The notes: a model not told the origin generated them from the letters alone. Shown: positions 1-10,329, counted from the stretch's first letter. The stretch: DNA of 64,000 nucleotides from Phytophthora colocasiae (GCA_018806915.1 JAGKQI010000022.1:310001-374000), one strand, 5' to 3'. Program-made: numbers and translations.

Positions 1-2090
1 TCTAGAGCACTGAAGATAGTGCTCAAGGCCATCGAATCGATGATAACATCTTTTCGCGGTATCGTCGCATCGTTCAGCTTGTTATACGCATGAACGATGC
101 GCCAGCCGCCCGGTGGTTTCTTAACACAGAACGTTGGAGCACTGTGCGGGGACTTTGACTCCCGCACTTTGACCTGCAAGGCGACGACTTTCAAAGAAGT
201 CGTCGATCGCTTGAACTTGTTCACGCGGCAGTGGCCACTGCCGTGTAACACAGTACTTCGTGCCCGGCACGAGGTCAATCTCGTGCTGTACGCCCTTGTC
301 CTTCGGAAGCTCCGAAGGAATCTCGTCCGGGAGTACATCCTTGTACTCCCGCAGAATCTCGTAATAGGGACTCGACTTCAACGAGTCCCAACTCTGCTCC
401 TCGAAGCGTTGCTTCTTGGTCTTCGCACTGAGGGGGTCATCGCCCTCAGTGATGCCATCGACGACGAGCTGCTTCAGCTCCTCGGCTTCGCGATCCACTC
501 TCTCGATATCCGAGAGAATGCAAATTTGTTCGATGCGTCCATCGTACAAGTCCCGCGCGAAGCGCTTCCAACTCATCGTTGGAAGTGCGGTCAACGCCGA
601 CGCACACGTCGGCGGATTCTCCAACCGCATCCTCTGGTACTGTAACCCAGTACCAGTACGTGTCAAGACGTTCAACGTCTCGACACTCGGTGTCTGCCCT
701 GCAGATACACCCTCCTCAGTCACGGACTGAGACTCACACAGCTCACTGAGCTGGTGCCGCGCGCTCTGATACTGTAACGCAGTATCAGTTCGTGTCAAGA
801 CGTTCAACGCCTTGACACTCGGTGTCTGCACCGCAGACACACCCTCCACAGTCACGGACTGGGACTCGCAAAGCTCCCTGAGCTTGCGCCGCGAAGGTCT
901 GCCATGGAGCTCAGCTCCAGGCGCTCCACGTCCAAGGCATACCACCTCGGACGGGACTTTATCGCTATCGTCAGCGGATTCCTTCCGCTGACTCGCACAT
1001 TCAAGCACTGCTTGTGTGCCGCTCATCGCGTGCAGCACCGCTGCACGTGAGCACGCAATTTTTCTGGTGCTGGACGTTTGCAACCGCTGCGCCTCCATCC
1101 GCTCCTACGGATGGAGCAACTTCACCCGCTACTACGGATGAAACAACCGCATCGTCGACTCTCGGAGTCGACGTGCTCTCGCTAGCTTCCTGCGCTAGCG
1201 AGTGTTCGCTTGTACACGTATCGTCAGCTCCCAGAGCTGGCGCACGCCTTTCGGTTCCCCGAATTTATTCATTTCGTCAACTCCCAGAGTTGACGCGACG
1301 TCGTCGGCGCGACCCTTGGGGGCTTGAAGTACCTCCAAGGATACCGGTATTGTACCTTCTCTCAGGTGAATCGCATTCACCTGACCATCACTCATGTGAC
1401 CGCGACCCTTCGGCTCAGATTTCTGGTCGACACACATTTTCTCACAACGACTCCCGGAGTCGTTGATGGTCGCCGGCGGCGATCGGAGGCAGCGGCGGAT
1501 GCTGCTCAACTGGGGATTCACATGCACCGGCCGGTGCATGGGCAGCACTGACAGGGCCATCGCTCTCGGTCGCGCATGTGTTGTTGAAGCGTACGAGCGT
1601 ACGCTTCTCCCAGTTGATCACCGGGTCATGCCGTGCACGCCACGGCATGCCTAATACCAAGTCGAACTTATCGTCTAGATCCAAGACGATAAGATCTTCT
1701 ACAAACGTCCTTCGTTTGTAAGAGAAGCGCACACGGACCACGCGCTTCTCTCTCCTTACGGTGGCACCTGTGGCCAACCGCGCCTCCAACACACCGCGAG
1801 GCGTGTCCTGTCTCTTCGACGTCAAGCCTTCGAAGACTTCCCTGTCGAACAAAGTTGTTCGACGCGCCCGAGTCCACTAGGGCACGAAGAGAGTTTACTC
1901 TCTTCGACATCACGTTCAGGATGACAAGGTTTGGCTTGTCATCTTGCAGCTTACAGCGAGAAACCTTTTCGCTGGGGGCAGCAGCCTTCAACGTCGCGTG
2001 TCCGAGTTCGACACGCGAGACTGCATTACCAGTAGGACGCCCCGCGCCTACTGGTCCTTGGCGTTTTTTGAACGCCCGCCCGCTGTGCAC
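1..2090 (-). pseudogene. Gypsy A1 pol fragment: protease, linker, start of reverse transcriptase
   Basis: The minus strand encodes the aspartic protease (LVDSGASNNFVRQ near 1880, then the LDLDDKFDLVLGMPW region near 1650), a long acidic linker (121-1098) and the first RT residues (KPPGGWRIVHAYNKL near 100). The frame changes several times (around 1800, 1440-1560 and 120), so no continuous polyprotein can be made. The product would mature Gag-Pol and begin cDNA synthesis in the particle. It is the inverted counterpart of 12953-15041 in A2 and differs from it by scattered substitutions plus a local scramble near 1790-1820. The gene runs off the left edge. Confidence 0.85.
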
Positions 2091-3033
2091 TCACTGCATA
2101 GTGACCGATGTTACTACACTTGTAACATCGAACCTTGCTGTTCCTACGCTGCTGTTGACCAGCAGTCGTAGCACTCGAGAGGTCCATAGGTTCCGGACCT
2201 CCCGTCTTCGCAACAGGACGCGCCGGCTTCGGGTCGTTCGCATGGAGTTTAGCTTGTCGCCGGCTAAACTTCTCTTGCATTGCAAGGCTGATCGCCTCTT
2301 CGAGAGTATTCGGATACTCTCGGAAGAGATACGTCTTGACGGGACCATCTCTTAGTCCCTTCATGAACGTGACGACCTTGGTCGCCTCGTCGATCGGGTT
2401 GGCCACTATGTTCGATACCTAGTATCGAGCACGCTGGGCAAAGGTGTGAACATCATCCTTGCCCTGATGCAGATCGAGAAACTCCGCTCTCGATCTGAAC
2501 TCGTTCTTCGGAGGCTCAAACGCAAGCTTGAGCTCCTCTTTGAACTCCTCGTACGTGCTGAAGCACGTAGGATCCGAGAGTCGGCGCCCATAGGCCAAAC
2601 TCCTCGCACGTCCGCCAAGACATGACATGGCGAACGCGACCTTCGACATCGGATCGACGATACGTCGAGCTGCAACGGCTGTGTCAAGTTCGACAAGCCA
2701 ACGAAGGAGGGTCTCGTCCTCCTTCCCCGTGTAGGTACTGACGTGGAGTTTCAACGACTCCACGCGTGGCTTAGGGGAAGCCACCGAGGCAGCAACATCT
2801 CGTTGCTCCTTAACAATGTACCCCAGAGCAACACCATGTTGCTCTGTTGACGATAGCGTACGAAGCATCGTCGCTACCGCTGCCTCTCCAATGACTTGTG
2901 AAAGTCTTTGGAGAGCTTCTCACTCTGGATCTGACAGGTGGGCACAGTCCGTGCGCGTCACGGACATGTGAGGGGTCCCAGTGGATCCCTTATCCATTGG
3001 GGAGTTCTCTACCCCGCGTTCGTATGACTCCAT
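2026..3033 (-). pseudogene. Gypsy A1 gag with two in-frame stops
   Basis: The capsid/nucleocapsid precursor reads from an ATG at 3033 (MESYERG...) to 2026 in one frame, but carries TGA at 2920-2922 (a Trp codon in A3) and TAG at 2419-2421 (a Leu codon in A3). The central part matches retrotransposon Gag (KEQRDVAAS, then SKVAFAMSCLGGRAR and EEFKEELKLAFEPPKN). A zinc-knuckle start CYKCSNIGHYA lies near the C-terminus, without an evident fourth Cys ligand in this frame. Both stops are also in A2 and absent from A3, so A1 and A2 share a dead ancestor or were homogenised. Confidence 0.9.
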
Positions 3034-3082
3034 ACGAACGAACTGCAGTCGGTCGTGGGACGGACTACAAAGTGCTACCAGG

Positions 3083-3382
3083 TGTAATGGGTCTACCGAC
3101 CCACTAGGTGGCGTACACGTGCGCTTACGTGTATGAGGAAGCGTGCAATTAGAATAGACTTAATTTAAGTATACTTATTTAAATAAGTATAATTAAACCA
3201 AATATAACTAAATTAAACTGCAAAATACCGTAAAATGAGAACTGTTATTGAATTTGGCATAAGCCAATTATGGACCTCCTAAAACTGTTTGTTATCTATT
3301 TCTAAAGGGTCTGCCAACGTGTGGTTGGCAGAAACTCTGCTCAGTGATTGGTAGAAATCCGTTACTTTCTACCAATAATATG
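3083..3382 (-). repeat. Gypsy A1 5' LTR, inner segment
   Basis: This is 300 bp of the 458-bp LTR. On this strand it begins TGTAATGGGT, the complement of the LTR end ACCCATTACA. The sequence stops at the MULE target duplication CCAATAATATG (3372-3382), and the remaining 158 bp resume at 7703. It contains the 20-bp palindrome-type core around TTTAAATAAGTAT and several perfect hairpins. The primer-binding motif TGGTAGCACTTTG is just left of it, at about 3068-3080 on the minus strand. Confidence 0.92.
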
Positions 3383-3753
3383 GGAAATAATTAAAAGCTG
3401 TTGCGTAGCCACTACATACCTGTTGCTCTAGTCTCAAATACTAATGACCTGTTACACGTACTACGATCCTGTTAGTTGACAACAGGATTACAGCCATACA
3501 AATCATAGAGCTGAAGAGCTGTTACTTTGATCTGCTCTATTCGAAAGTACTAAAGACCTGTTACACATACTACGACCCTGTTAGTAGCTAATGCACACGA
3601 GTTACTGCCAGGATTACAGATAGAACTTTCAAACATGTTACTGAGACTACTTAACTGTTTCTGTATAGCAGTTGTAAAACTGCTTCAGTAGTTTCAAAAC
3701 CTCTACTTGCATTTGCTACTATCTCTTTTAGCCAAAACATCATCACTAAACAA
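3383..3753 (+). repeat. MULE 5' terminal region with subterminal direct repeats
   Basis: No gene is seen here. Two related blocks, about 3436-3491 and 3543-3618, share GACCTGTTACAC, TACTACGA, CCTGTTAG and AGGATTACAG in the same order. They are probably transposase-binding or promoter sequence of the MULE. Confidence 0.6.
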
Positions 3754-3858
3754 TATGACCAGTGCAATGGACATTGCTGCGGGACAACCCACAGCTCTGA
3801 CAGCTCCTATGCTCCTGATATCGATGATTCTGATGCATTCAACTCGGAGAGCTCTGAG

Positions 3859-4407
3859 ATGCACTTCGAGTTCGATGACCCTCCATCTAACGACGCCCAC
3901 AACGAGGACCGGGGAGGACAAGCTATAGAGAGGCGAGATTTCGTTCTGGTTGGAGTACTGTCCACGTTCAAGGCAGCTCGCAACCACATGTGTGAACGTG
4001 ACGAACACATCCACTCGTATGAAGACAACTCGGCTTCTCGTACACGTGTTTGTTTGCCGGAGTCACAGAAACTGTCAGCATCGCTACAAATACGACGAAT
4101 TTGTGTAGGAGAGACATCAGAGGACGATGAATATCATTTGGAAGAGCATGGCGACCACGCTGCGGAGGCGATAGCAATCCGTCGCAGAGGTATCCACCCA
4201 ATACTTCTCGAAGAAGTTGAAGCCCTATTGGAAATGGGTTGGGGTGCCAAGCAGCTTCGAACTTTACTCAACCATAAGTACCGTGATGCACCTAGAATTC
4301 TTCGCCTAGTACCAACCCGGAAACAGCTCGAAAACCGTAAAGCGTTTCTAGTAAGGAGGTCGATATCTGGGTGGGAAGTCACGAACCATGCATCATTCAC
4401 TGAGTGA
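3859..4407 (+). pseudogene. MULE transposase N-terminal part
   Basis: A 182-residue ORF starts here, but the frame is open further upstream with an acidic stretch (PDIDDSDAFNSESSE), so the true start may lie further left. It precedes the catalytic ORF in another frame with a 20-bp overlap (4388-4407). That fits a one-base frameshift in what was a single transposase, or an unrecognised intron. The section RRRGIHPILLEEVEALLEMG followed by LRTLLNHKYRDAPRILRLVPTRKQL resembles the helical N-terminal region seen before MULE catalytic domains. The identification depends mainly on the neighbour. Confidence 0.6.
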
Positions 4408-5694
4408 GCGAAGTACTCACCTGTGTACGACTCGTGACAATTTTTTTACGGTCACTGACAATACCGATAGTAGGATGGATGAAATGGTAGTACTGGACAC
4501 GTTCAGTTTCGATGTGCCAGACGTTGAAGGCAGATCTTCCTTCGGCATCATTGTAAGTTCTAGACGTGTTTTCCGGAATGTGGTAACCTCAGTTCGTGAC
4601 CAGGGTGAGGATCTCGTACTTAGCACGGATGGGACGTACAAACTGCACTTTGGAGGGTGGACAGTAGTAGATTGTGGGTCTATTGCTGTGTGTTGGGACA
4701 GAAATTCTTTCGTGCATCGGTTTGTACCTTGGGCATACATGTTTGTGCGGAGCGAGTCTACCAGTGCGTACTCAAGGCTGTTCAGCGTCGTAAGAGAGCG
4801 AGCCGGAACATTTTTCGACGTTGAAGTAAACGTAGCGTTCGGTACTTTGGACCATTCCGAAGCTATTGCGTCTGCTTTTCAGGCTGAATGGCCAGATGTG
4901 TCCCTGCTCACGTGTTGGCCACACCTAGTGCGCAATTGTCGAAAACACAAACACCTACTGGAGCTCAGTGACAACTACGAAGACATAATAAAGCCAAACT
5001 TGCTGTTACTACGTCGAGCTCGAACCCACGCACAGTTTTTGAAGATGAGCGTGATCGTGTTGGAGTACTGGGGTCGATACGAGGAAAATGCCTACGCTAA
5101 CTGGTTCCGAGCAGTTTATTTATCTTATCGATGGAATCGGTGGCATATTACGGGGTCAGGAGTAGGTGGGATTACCCCAAGCCAGCAAGGCATAGAAGCA
5201 CATCATAGTGTGATCAAGAAAACCTGCGCGCCAAGCCCCAGTGCTTCAACCAACGGGGTTCTTAAAGGAATTTTGCCAAGAATCTTACAGTCCGATGGTG
5301 AAACCTTGTGCTTGGCTTCTGTGGCCCATTATTGTGAAAGTCCTGTACCCCCCGAGATGATCGCGAAAGCAAAGCTGCTAACCTCATCAAGTCGTAACTA
5401 CAGCAAACTAAAAAAAGGAAGGGGTCAAGCCAGACGGCTTGTTGCTATCATCTTCAACGCCAACAAGTACATTGTGGGTGGTGCTGGTATCCTGGGCACA
5501 GAAGTGGACGCTAGACGTGCTGAAAAGTTTGTTCGGTCTCTTGAAGGCCGTGTGCCACGTGATTTGAAAGCTGTGGAGATCGATTTCGAGTTGCTATCGC
5601 TGCACCGTGTCGTGATCGGAGCAGATGCACCTCAGCATCCTTTTCACTTGGATCCAGTATGGTCTACAGAAAATGTGCTGAGTGTTCGAAACTA
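4388..5694 (+). pseudogene. MULE transposase catalytic core
   Basis: The reading frame encodes a MULE/RNase-H-fold transposase. The first acidic residue is in LSTDGTYKLHFGGW, the second in TLDHSEAIASAFQAEWP followed by the typical CWPHLVRN, and the third in GIEAHHSVIKKT, giving a D-D-E set. The protein cuts and pastes the element in the nucleus. The frame is clean to 5694, where a Tc1/mariner element enters the start of the SWIM domain. The remaining codons 5695-5760 are read from the inserted TIR and end at a foreign stop. Confidence 0.88.
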
Positions 5695-6710
5695 CACCTT
5701 TTGCCGGCCAATGTGGGCTAATCAGCATCCAATGTGGGCAGGATTAATTTTAGGCGGCTGACAGAAACCCAAAACAGCCCAAAACTGTTTTTTCACACAA
5801 TCAAAGTGGGCTAATCATCATTCAAAGCGGGCAACTACCAGCCAATCATTCGTACATGTACAGTACTTCGCATGCGCCCGAAATGGAGACCACAAAGTCA
5901 ATCTGCAACTGACATTACACAACCCAGATGCCTTCCCAAACCGCCACTAAGACCCACACACCTGAAGAACGCCGTCGCGTCCTCAAAGCATACCACGCCG
6001 GTGGCAACTGGCGTGCTGTTGCCCATTATAATGGGTTCCCACGGAGCACAGCGGAGCGAGTTGTTAGCCTCGACCGTGCTGTTGACCTTCCTAACGCAAA
6101 GAGGCAGCATTAAAATGCAAACCAACGCCGACTTCGTAGAGGAGCTGTATGAGGTCATCAAGGAGAGCAACATCTATCACGAGCAGTATAGGGACAAGAA
6201 GATCGTCATCGTGTTCGACAATGCACCAGCACACTCTCGTACAGAGGAGCTCGTACAGCCCCGCTGCGATCTCGTCTTGCTTCGACTTGGTCCATACAGC
6301 CCCATGTGTAACCCGATTGAAAACTGCTTTAGCGCTCTTAAAGCGCACATCAAAACCTACCTAGCTACAGCGAGGGAAGAGATGAACGACCCACTGACCG
6401 AGAGTATTACTGGTCCACCAATTTCGAAGACAGAAGCTCGCATGAGGCTTCTCGAGCGAGCTACCAACACTTGCATGCCGCGAATCACTCAGCGCATGGT
6501 GCAGAACTGCACGCTTCGAAGTTTGTGCATGCAGCAATTCGTAAGGAAGATATGTCCTATGGCCAGTAGTTTGCCCGCTTTGAATGATGATTAGCCCACT
6601 TTGATTGTGTGAAAAAACAGTTTTGGGCTGTTTTGGGTTTCTGTCAGCCGCCTAAAATTAATCCTGCCCACATTGGATGCTGATTAGCCCACTTTGGCCG
6701 GCAAAAGGTG
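5695..6710 (+). mobile_element. Tc1/mariner-type element in the MULE transposase
   Basis: This 1,016-bp element is flanked by TA at 5693-5694 and 6711-6712. Excision to one TA rejoins the MULE SWIM domain in frame (SVRNY to TQCDCHSY). The terminal inverted repeats begin CACCTTTTGCCGGCC and are about 140 bp long and nearly perfect (5695-5835 and 6571-6710). Each contains two direct copies of a roughly 33-bp motif with GTGGGCTAATCA (about 5710-5742 and 5803-5835), an IR/DR arrangement like that of some Tc1 elements. The transposase inside is internally deleted. Confidence 0.93.
5928..6594 (+). pseudogene. DDE_3-type Tc1/mariner transposase, internally deleted
   Basis: Frame 3 from 5928 gives an N-terminal helix-turn-helix segment (TPEERRRVLKAYHAGGNW, then STAERVV). 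After a frame change near 6090-6110, frame 1 gives the C-terminal half, with the second catalytic Asp in IVIVFDNAPAHSRTEE and the Glu in LGPYSPMCNPIENCFSALK. The region that should hold the first catalytic Asp is missing, and the total of about 220 codons is well below the roughly 340 of the family, so it is a deletion derivative. The stop codon (6592-6594) lies inside the inner repeat of the right TIR. Confidence 0.85.
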
Positions 6711-6712
6711 TA

Positions 6713-7155
6713 TACTCAGTGTGACTGTCACTCGTACATGCAAACTGGTTGGGTATGCTCTCACATACTCGCCAGTTTGTCTCTTTTGGGACTACTAGAT
6801 CTTCAGGCCGCAATGGCTAGCGTTCCTGTTCGGCGTGCACCAGGCAGACCACCAAACCGCCGCTCTGCCCTCGACCGAGAAGCACCAGAGGAAGGTTACT
6901 TCAACGAGGACCGCCTTGTGAGACTGTTCGTTGCAAGCCTGGGCAACCTCTCAAATGGAAGGTAGTTGTCGAGAGTGACGTTGGAGTAGAAGGTGAGAGT
7001 GAGAGAGGCTACACTATTGGGGAGGTGGTTGGCCTGCGTTTGTCGGACGGTGTATTTGTCTGGTCAGTTCGCTTGCTGGTGGTGACGTACGAGACTTGGA
7101 GGTTCAATATCTCGCTCAAGCAGTACACCGTGCTAACGAGCTGGGTGTTCATGTA
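6713..7155 (+). pseudogene. MULE transposase C-terminal SWIM zinc finger and tail
   Basis: Directly after the Tc1 element the MULE frame resumes with CDCHSYMQTGWVCSH, a SWIM motif (C-x-C-xn-C-x-H) typical of MULE C-termini. A proline/arginine-rich linker (RRAPGRPPNRRSA) and DRLVRLFVASLGNL follow. The frame stops at 6965, but a neighbouring frame continues as coding-like sequence (WKVVVESDVGVEGE to SLKQYTVLTSWVF) to a stop at 7153-7155. This suggests one small deletion near 6955. Confidence 0.8.
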
Positions 7156-7691
7156 GCTTCATAGTAGCACAAGATACTTATTGATAAGCTTTTAAGATTA
7201 CATGCTAGTCATTGTTAGTGCTTCAAACGCTGCCAACGAACCTCCTTTCATCAATACAACTATATTTTTCGTTCTAAAAATTCATTTATCAGTTGGTTAT
7301 CCCGCTCAATGCGCGTGGAGCCTACCGCAGAAGTACTAGTGCACAATTTTACAGGCACATTCTTCGTGAATGGATGAAATAAAATCGAATTTATTTGTCA
7401 ATGTATAGTTTATCGTATTACAGGGTAATGCTACGTTATAGACAAATTGATTGTTTGAGAAAATTCGATTTATGAGATGAGATACAGCAAATCTAGGATA
7501 ACTTCAACATGTAACACTGCAACTGGTTGAAGTTCGTGTCACGTCACATGGAGTACCGTAAGTGTCAACACGGTGTAAAAATAGTGCGAAAAGTGTTTTA
7601 AACAGATAAATAGTTGTTATAACAGGCGACAAGGGAGTAATAATGCTACGACAGCAAAGTAGTGCTATAATAACAGGTTTTAAATAGCAGC
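7156..7691 (+). other. MULE 3' non-coding end
   Basis: This AT-rich stretch has no supportable gene. It ends in the right imperfect TIR (CTACGACAGCAAAGTAGTGC to TTTAAATAGCAGC). The short ORF on the minus strand here has no family features. Confidence 0.7.
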
Positions 7692-7702
7692 CCAATAATA
7701 TG

Positions 7703-7860
7703 CACAAATGCACACGAACCACCCAATAATGTGGTTCGCCCATGTAGCCATTGGTGTGTACAGCACACCAAGGTCTGAGGCCCGTTTCCAATCTCTAACA
7801 GTTATCCTAACTGTTAGAGTTACAAGTGGTACAACCACTTGTACGTGTAACCCCGTTACA
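7703..7860 (-). repeat. Gypsy A1 5' LTR, outer segment
   Basis: These 158 bp complete the LTR split by the MULE. The end at 7860 is the complement of the LTR start TGTAACGGGG. Perfect hairpins are packed here: CTAACAGTTA with TAACTGTTAG, ACAAGTGGT with ACCACTTGT, and TGTAAC with GTTACA. Confidence 0.92.
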
Positions 7861-8615
7861 CTGACCCTGCACCGACATCGACATTAGAACCCCGATCACC
7901 AACTCAATCGACCGGTGCGGCCGAAGTCAAGGTCGCATTATGCGAGCCACAACCGGCTCCCACGATCACACCACCTAGCACGATCAGTTCCGACAGGACC
8001 CCGAGTGGCGAAGCTGGGGGCGGTGAGACGAATGAGAGCTGGCCAGATCAGGCCCCAGATCGGACAGATCGGACATGTGAAGAAGCGATCGAAGCAAAAA
8101 AGATCGCGTCGACTCCGGTCCTCCGCCACTTCGATACGGCGAAATTGCCTGTGGTGATCGTGTATGCCAGCGACTGGGCGATCTCCGCCGCGTTGACGCA
8201 AGAACATGACCAGATCTACCACCCAGTCGCGTTCGCCAGCCGAACCCTGAAAACGAACGATCTGAACTACAATGTCGCAGAGAAAGAAGTGTTATCCCTG
8301 CTACGGATCCTGGATCTGTATTACACCATGTTGGTGGGTCGCCGGATCAAGGTCTTGACCCGGCATTCCACCCTTGCCTGGTTGTTCAAGTCAGCCGGTC
8401 TCCAAGGGCGCCTAGGTCAATGGTCTGCGCTCCTATCTCCATGGTCGCTTGAGATCACGAAATGTACGAAAGGGGAAGACGAGATACTGGGGGCGATCGC
8501 GGCCAGCATGACGCCCAGAACGAAGGTCAACGACGCCCTGATCGCGATCGCACCCCTTAAAAAACCCAAGCGCCGGATCGAAGCCATAGTCCCACGGTAG
8601 GTCAAGATGAAGTAA
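7861..8615 (+). pseudogene. Gypsy C remnant (C0): linker fused to RNase H
   Basis: The plus strand reads the proline-rich protease-RT linker (AAEVKVALCEPQPAPT through PDRTDRTCEEAIEAKK), then passes without a frame change into the RNase H region (KIASTPVLRHFDTAKLPVV, YASDWAISAAL, LTRHSTLAWLF). Compared with C1 and C2, all of the intervening RT is missing, with the junction near 8092, so an in-frame deletion has fused the two. The frame ends in TAG at 8598-8600 just before the second RNase H domain, and homology stops near 8615. A1 inserted at its left end. Confidence 0.85.
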
Positions 8616-8820
8616 CCCCCCCCCGCACTCACGCGTTGTATTTGACTACATGTGAGAAAAAGGTACGCGATGTCTCTTTTCTCACATGTTGTATATACTA
8701 CATGTTAAAGACATTGAAATGCACAGGGCTAGGTTTTGAAACGAACAAAATTCGTACCTGAGGTTGCAAAGAATAAACTGTGGATGTCTCAATTTTTTGC
8801 AACCAGACTCTTGGGGATTC
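8616..8820. other. Non-coding spacer with a strong hairpin
   Basis: It starts with a C10 run at the break with C0. A 13-bp perfect stem, ACATGTGAGAAAA (8648-8660) and TTTTCTCACATGT (8677-8689), has a 16-nt loop, and another ACATGT follows at 8700. It could be the promoter side of the next gene or the edge of an unknown element. Confidence 0.5.
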
Positions 8821-10329
8821 ATGGCTGTGAGGCCGCCCCCTTTCATTCTCTCTCATTCGAGAAGAAGAACCGGAAGGCGGAGAATGGCTGGACGCCGCGA
8901 GACTCGCAAGGAAAATGCAATCTTCACCGCACGGCTGGAAGGCCGCAGCAGGGCGGATCGACAGCGCATGCTTGCAGAACACCGGGCCTTCATCGAAGGC
9001 AGGCGCGACACTGATGCAGACGACGGCGAGGAGACACCCGCGCCAGTTGCAGTCACACCGCCCGCAGCGGCGAGCATACCAGCAGCACCTCGTCGACCAC
9101 CTATTGGCAAGGTCGCCTCGTACATTGCACATGAGAAAAGGCAGGCCAAGATCCTTGCGTCCGCACGGAAGAAGGAAGGGGTTGGTGCAGCCGATGGGAA
9201 GCACGGGAGCGGCGGTGCTACAGCGCCGAAGAAGGTCACGAAGAAGCAAGCAGCTGAGAACAAGCGGAAGGCAAGGGCGGCGAAGGAGAAAGAGGCCATT
9301 GCGTGTGCTACTACTGTGGCAGCTAGCCGATCTGCCAAGAAGGATGCTGAGCGTCGGCGGATCGGTGAAGAAGAGGCGCGTGGTGCTGGTGCACGAGCGC
9401 GAGCACTTGATCAGCTCGCAAAGAAGAAGAAAGACGAAGCGACAGAAGGAGAAGTGATGCGGAAGGCTCCCGGAAAGCGGAAGGCATCTCCGCACCCGTC
9501 GACATCCGCGAAGTCGAAGAGATTGAAGAAGACGACCCCACACGACGCGAATGCGGATGAAGAAGGTGATGACGACGACGAAAGCGTGTCTCCAGAGATC
9601 AGGTATGTTGGCATGGTGTATATCCGTCATAAAGGCATGAGCTTTATGTTGTATAATCTACATGTGTCGGGCTTGATGTGTTTCAGAACGCCTGTTGGGA
9701 CTGATAGCAACCCGAGTCAAGAACAGCGCCCACAAAGCGTTGCAAGGTGGAGTTGCGCAGTTCTCTGATGGCGTATATTCAACATGTTCTAACTTGTGAT
9801 ACTGTATTATACAACATGAATGAACAGAGCGCTTACCGACTTGGCGGAAGCTGAACGTCCACACACTTTGCTCTCCAGAGACACTAACAGCCCCGATGTG
9901 CCTGATCCTCAACAGGAGGAATACCAAGCGATGAATTCAGACGAGGAGGGTGACGTTGTCGATTCCGATGACTGGTACATTGACACGGATCTACAACAAG
10001 AAGCGAGATTGGCGGTGGAAGACGCGATACTGGCCAACGAGGGAGGTAGATTGTCAGTGGAAGAAGTGGTTGAGCAGAATCTACCTGGCGTAAGTGAGCA
10101 GTCATTGGAGGCAGACGCTATTCTTGCTCGTGAAAGGAACCGAGCGACGCGGAAGTTAGCAAAGGAACGATTGAAGGCGTCCATGGCCAAGCTAACCCGG
10201 GACTGGAAGACTACGACGGAGAATTGGCTCACGTTGACGAAGGATGAGATGGCAGTGCTTGCTCAAGACGAGGCTGCTTTGGCTAAGATGCGAAAGGATG
10301 GCTGGAACTTGTTTCTCGTTGGTGTGTGA
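8821..10329 (+). CDS. Unrecognised three-exon gene for a basic, coiled-coil-rich protein
   Basis: I do not recognise the family. Exon 1 runs 8821-9602 (ATG at 8821 MAVRPPP, or 8884 MAGRRE). Intron 1 is 9603-9686 (GTATGT to CAG). Exon 2 is 9687-9746. Intron 2 is 9747-9827 (GTGGAG to CAG, with a CTAAC branch-like motif at 9789). Exon 3 is 9828-10329. Both junctions split an Arg codon AG|A and keep frame. The product (about 447 residues from 8821) has Lys/Arg/Ala-rich helices (KKVTKKQAAENKRKAR), likely nuclear signals (KRKASPHPSTSAKSKRLKK), an acidic patch (DEEGDDDDESVS) and a helical C-terminus (ERLKASMAKLTRDWKTT). Its last codons and stop fall at the start of a tandem repeat belonging to the neighbouring LTR region, so the natural C-terminus may be lost. 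It may be a host gene or part of an unknown transposon. Confidence 0.55.

Larger units (their letters stand above)
3383..7691 (+). mobile_element. MULE DNA transposon inserted in the A1 LTR
   Basis: This 4.3-kb Mutator-like element is flanked by an 11-bp direct repeat, CCAATAATATG, at 3372-3382 and 7692-7702. Removing the element and one repeat restores the LTR exactly as seen in A2. The ends are imperfect inverted repeats (ATAATTAAAAGCTGTTGCG near 3388, against the complement of the right end, CTATTTAAAACCTGTTATT). It encodes one transposase, now broken. MULEs typically make 8-11 bp target duplications, in agreement. A Tc1/mariner element sits inside it at 5695-6710. Confidence 0.92.
1..7860 (-). 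mobile_element. Gypsy A copy A1, 5' part, cut by the left edge and split by a MULE
   Basis: A Ty3/Gypsy LTR retrotransposon lies on the minus strand. Its 5' LTR is at the right (3083-3382 plus 7703-7860), followed leftward by the primer-binding region, gag, protease and the start of reverse transcriptase at base 1. It is a near-identical inverted copy of A2: positions pair as x + y = 15042 or 15043 from 1 to 3382 against 11661 to 15041. The right flank at 7861 is Gypsy C sequence, so A1 inserted into an older Gypsy C copy. The 3' half is outside the window. Confidence 0.9.

Noticed and set aside
8698..9630. 310-codon minus-strand ORF opposite the unknown gene
   Set aside because: Its sequence is Cys/Arg/Leu-rich with low-complexity runs, the mirror of Lys/Ala-rich codons on the other strand. 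The plus strand has spliceable exons and NLS-like motifs.
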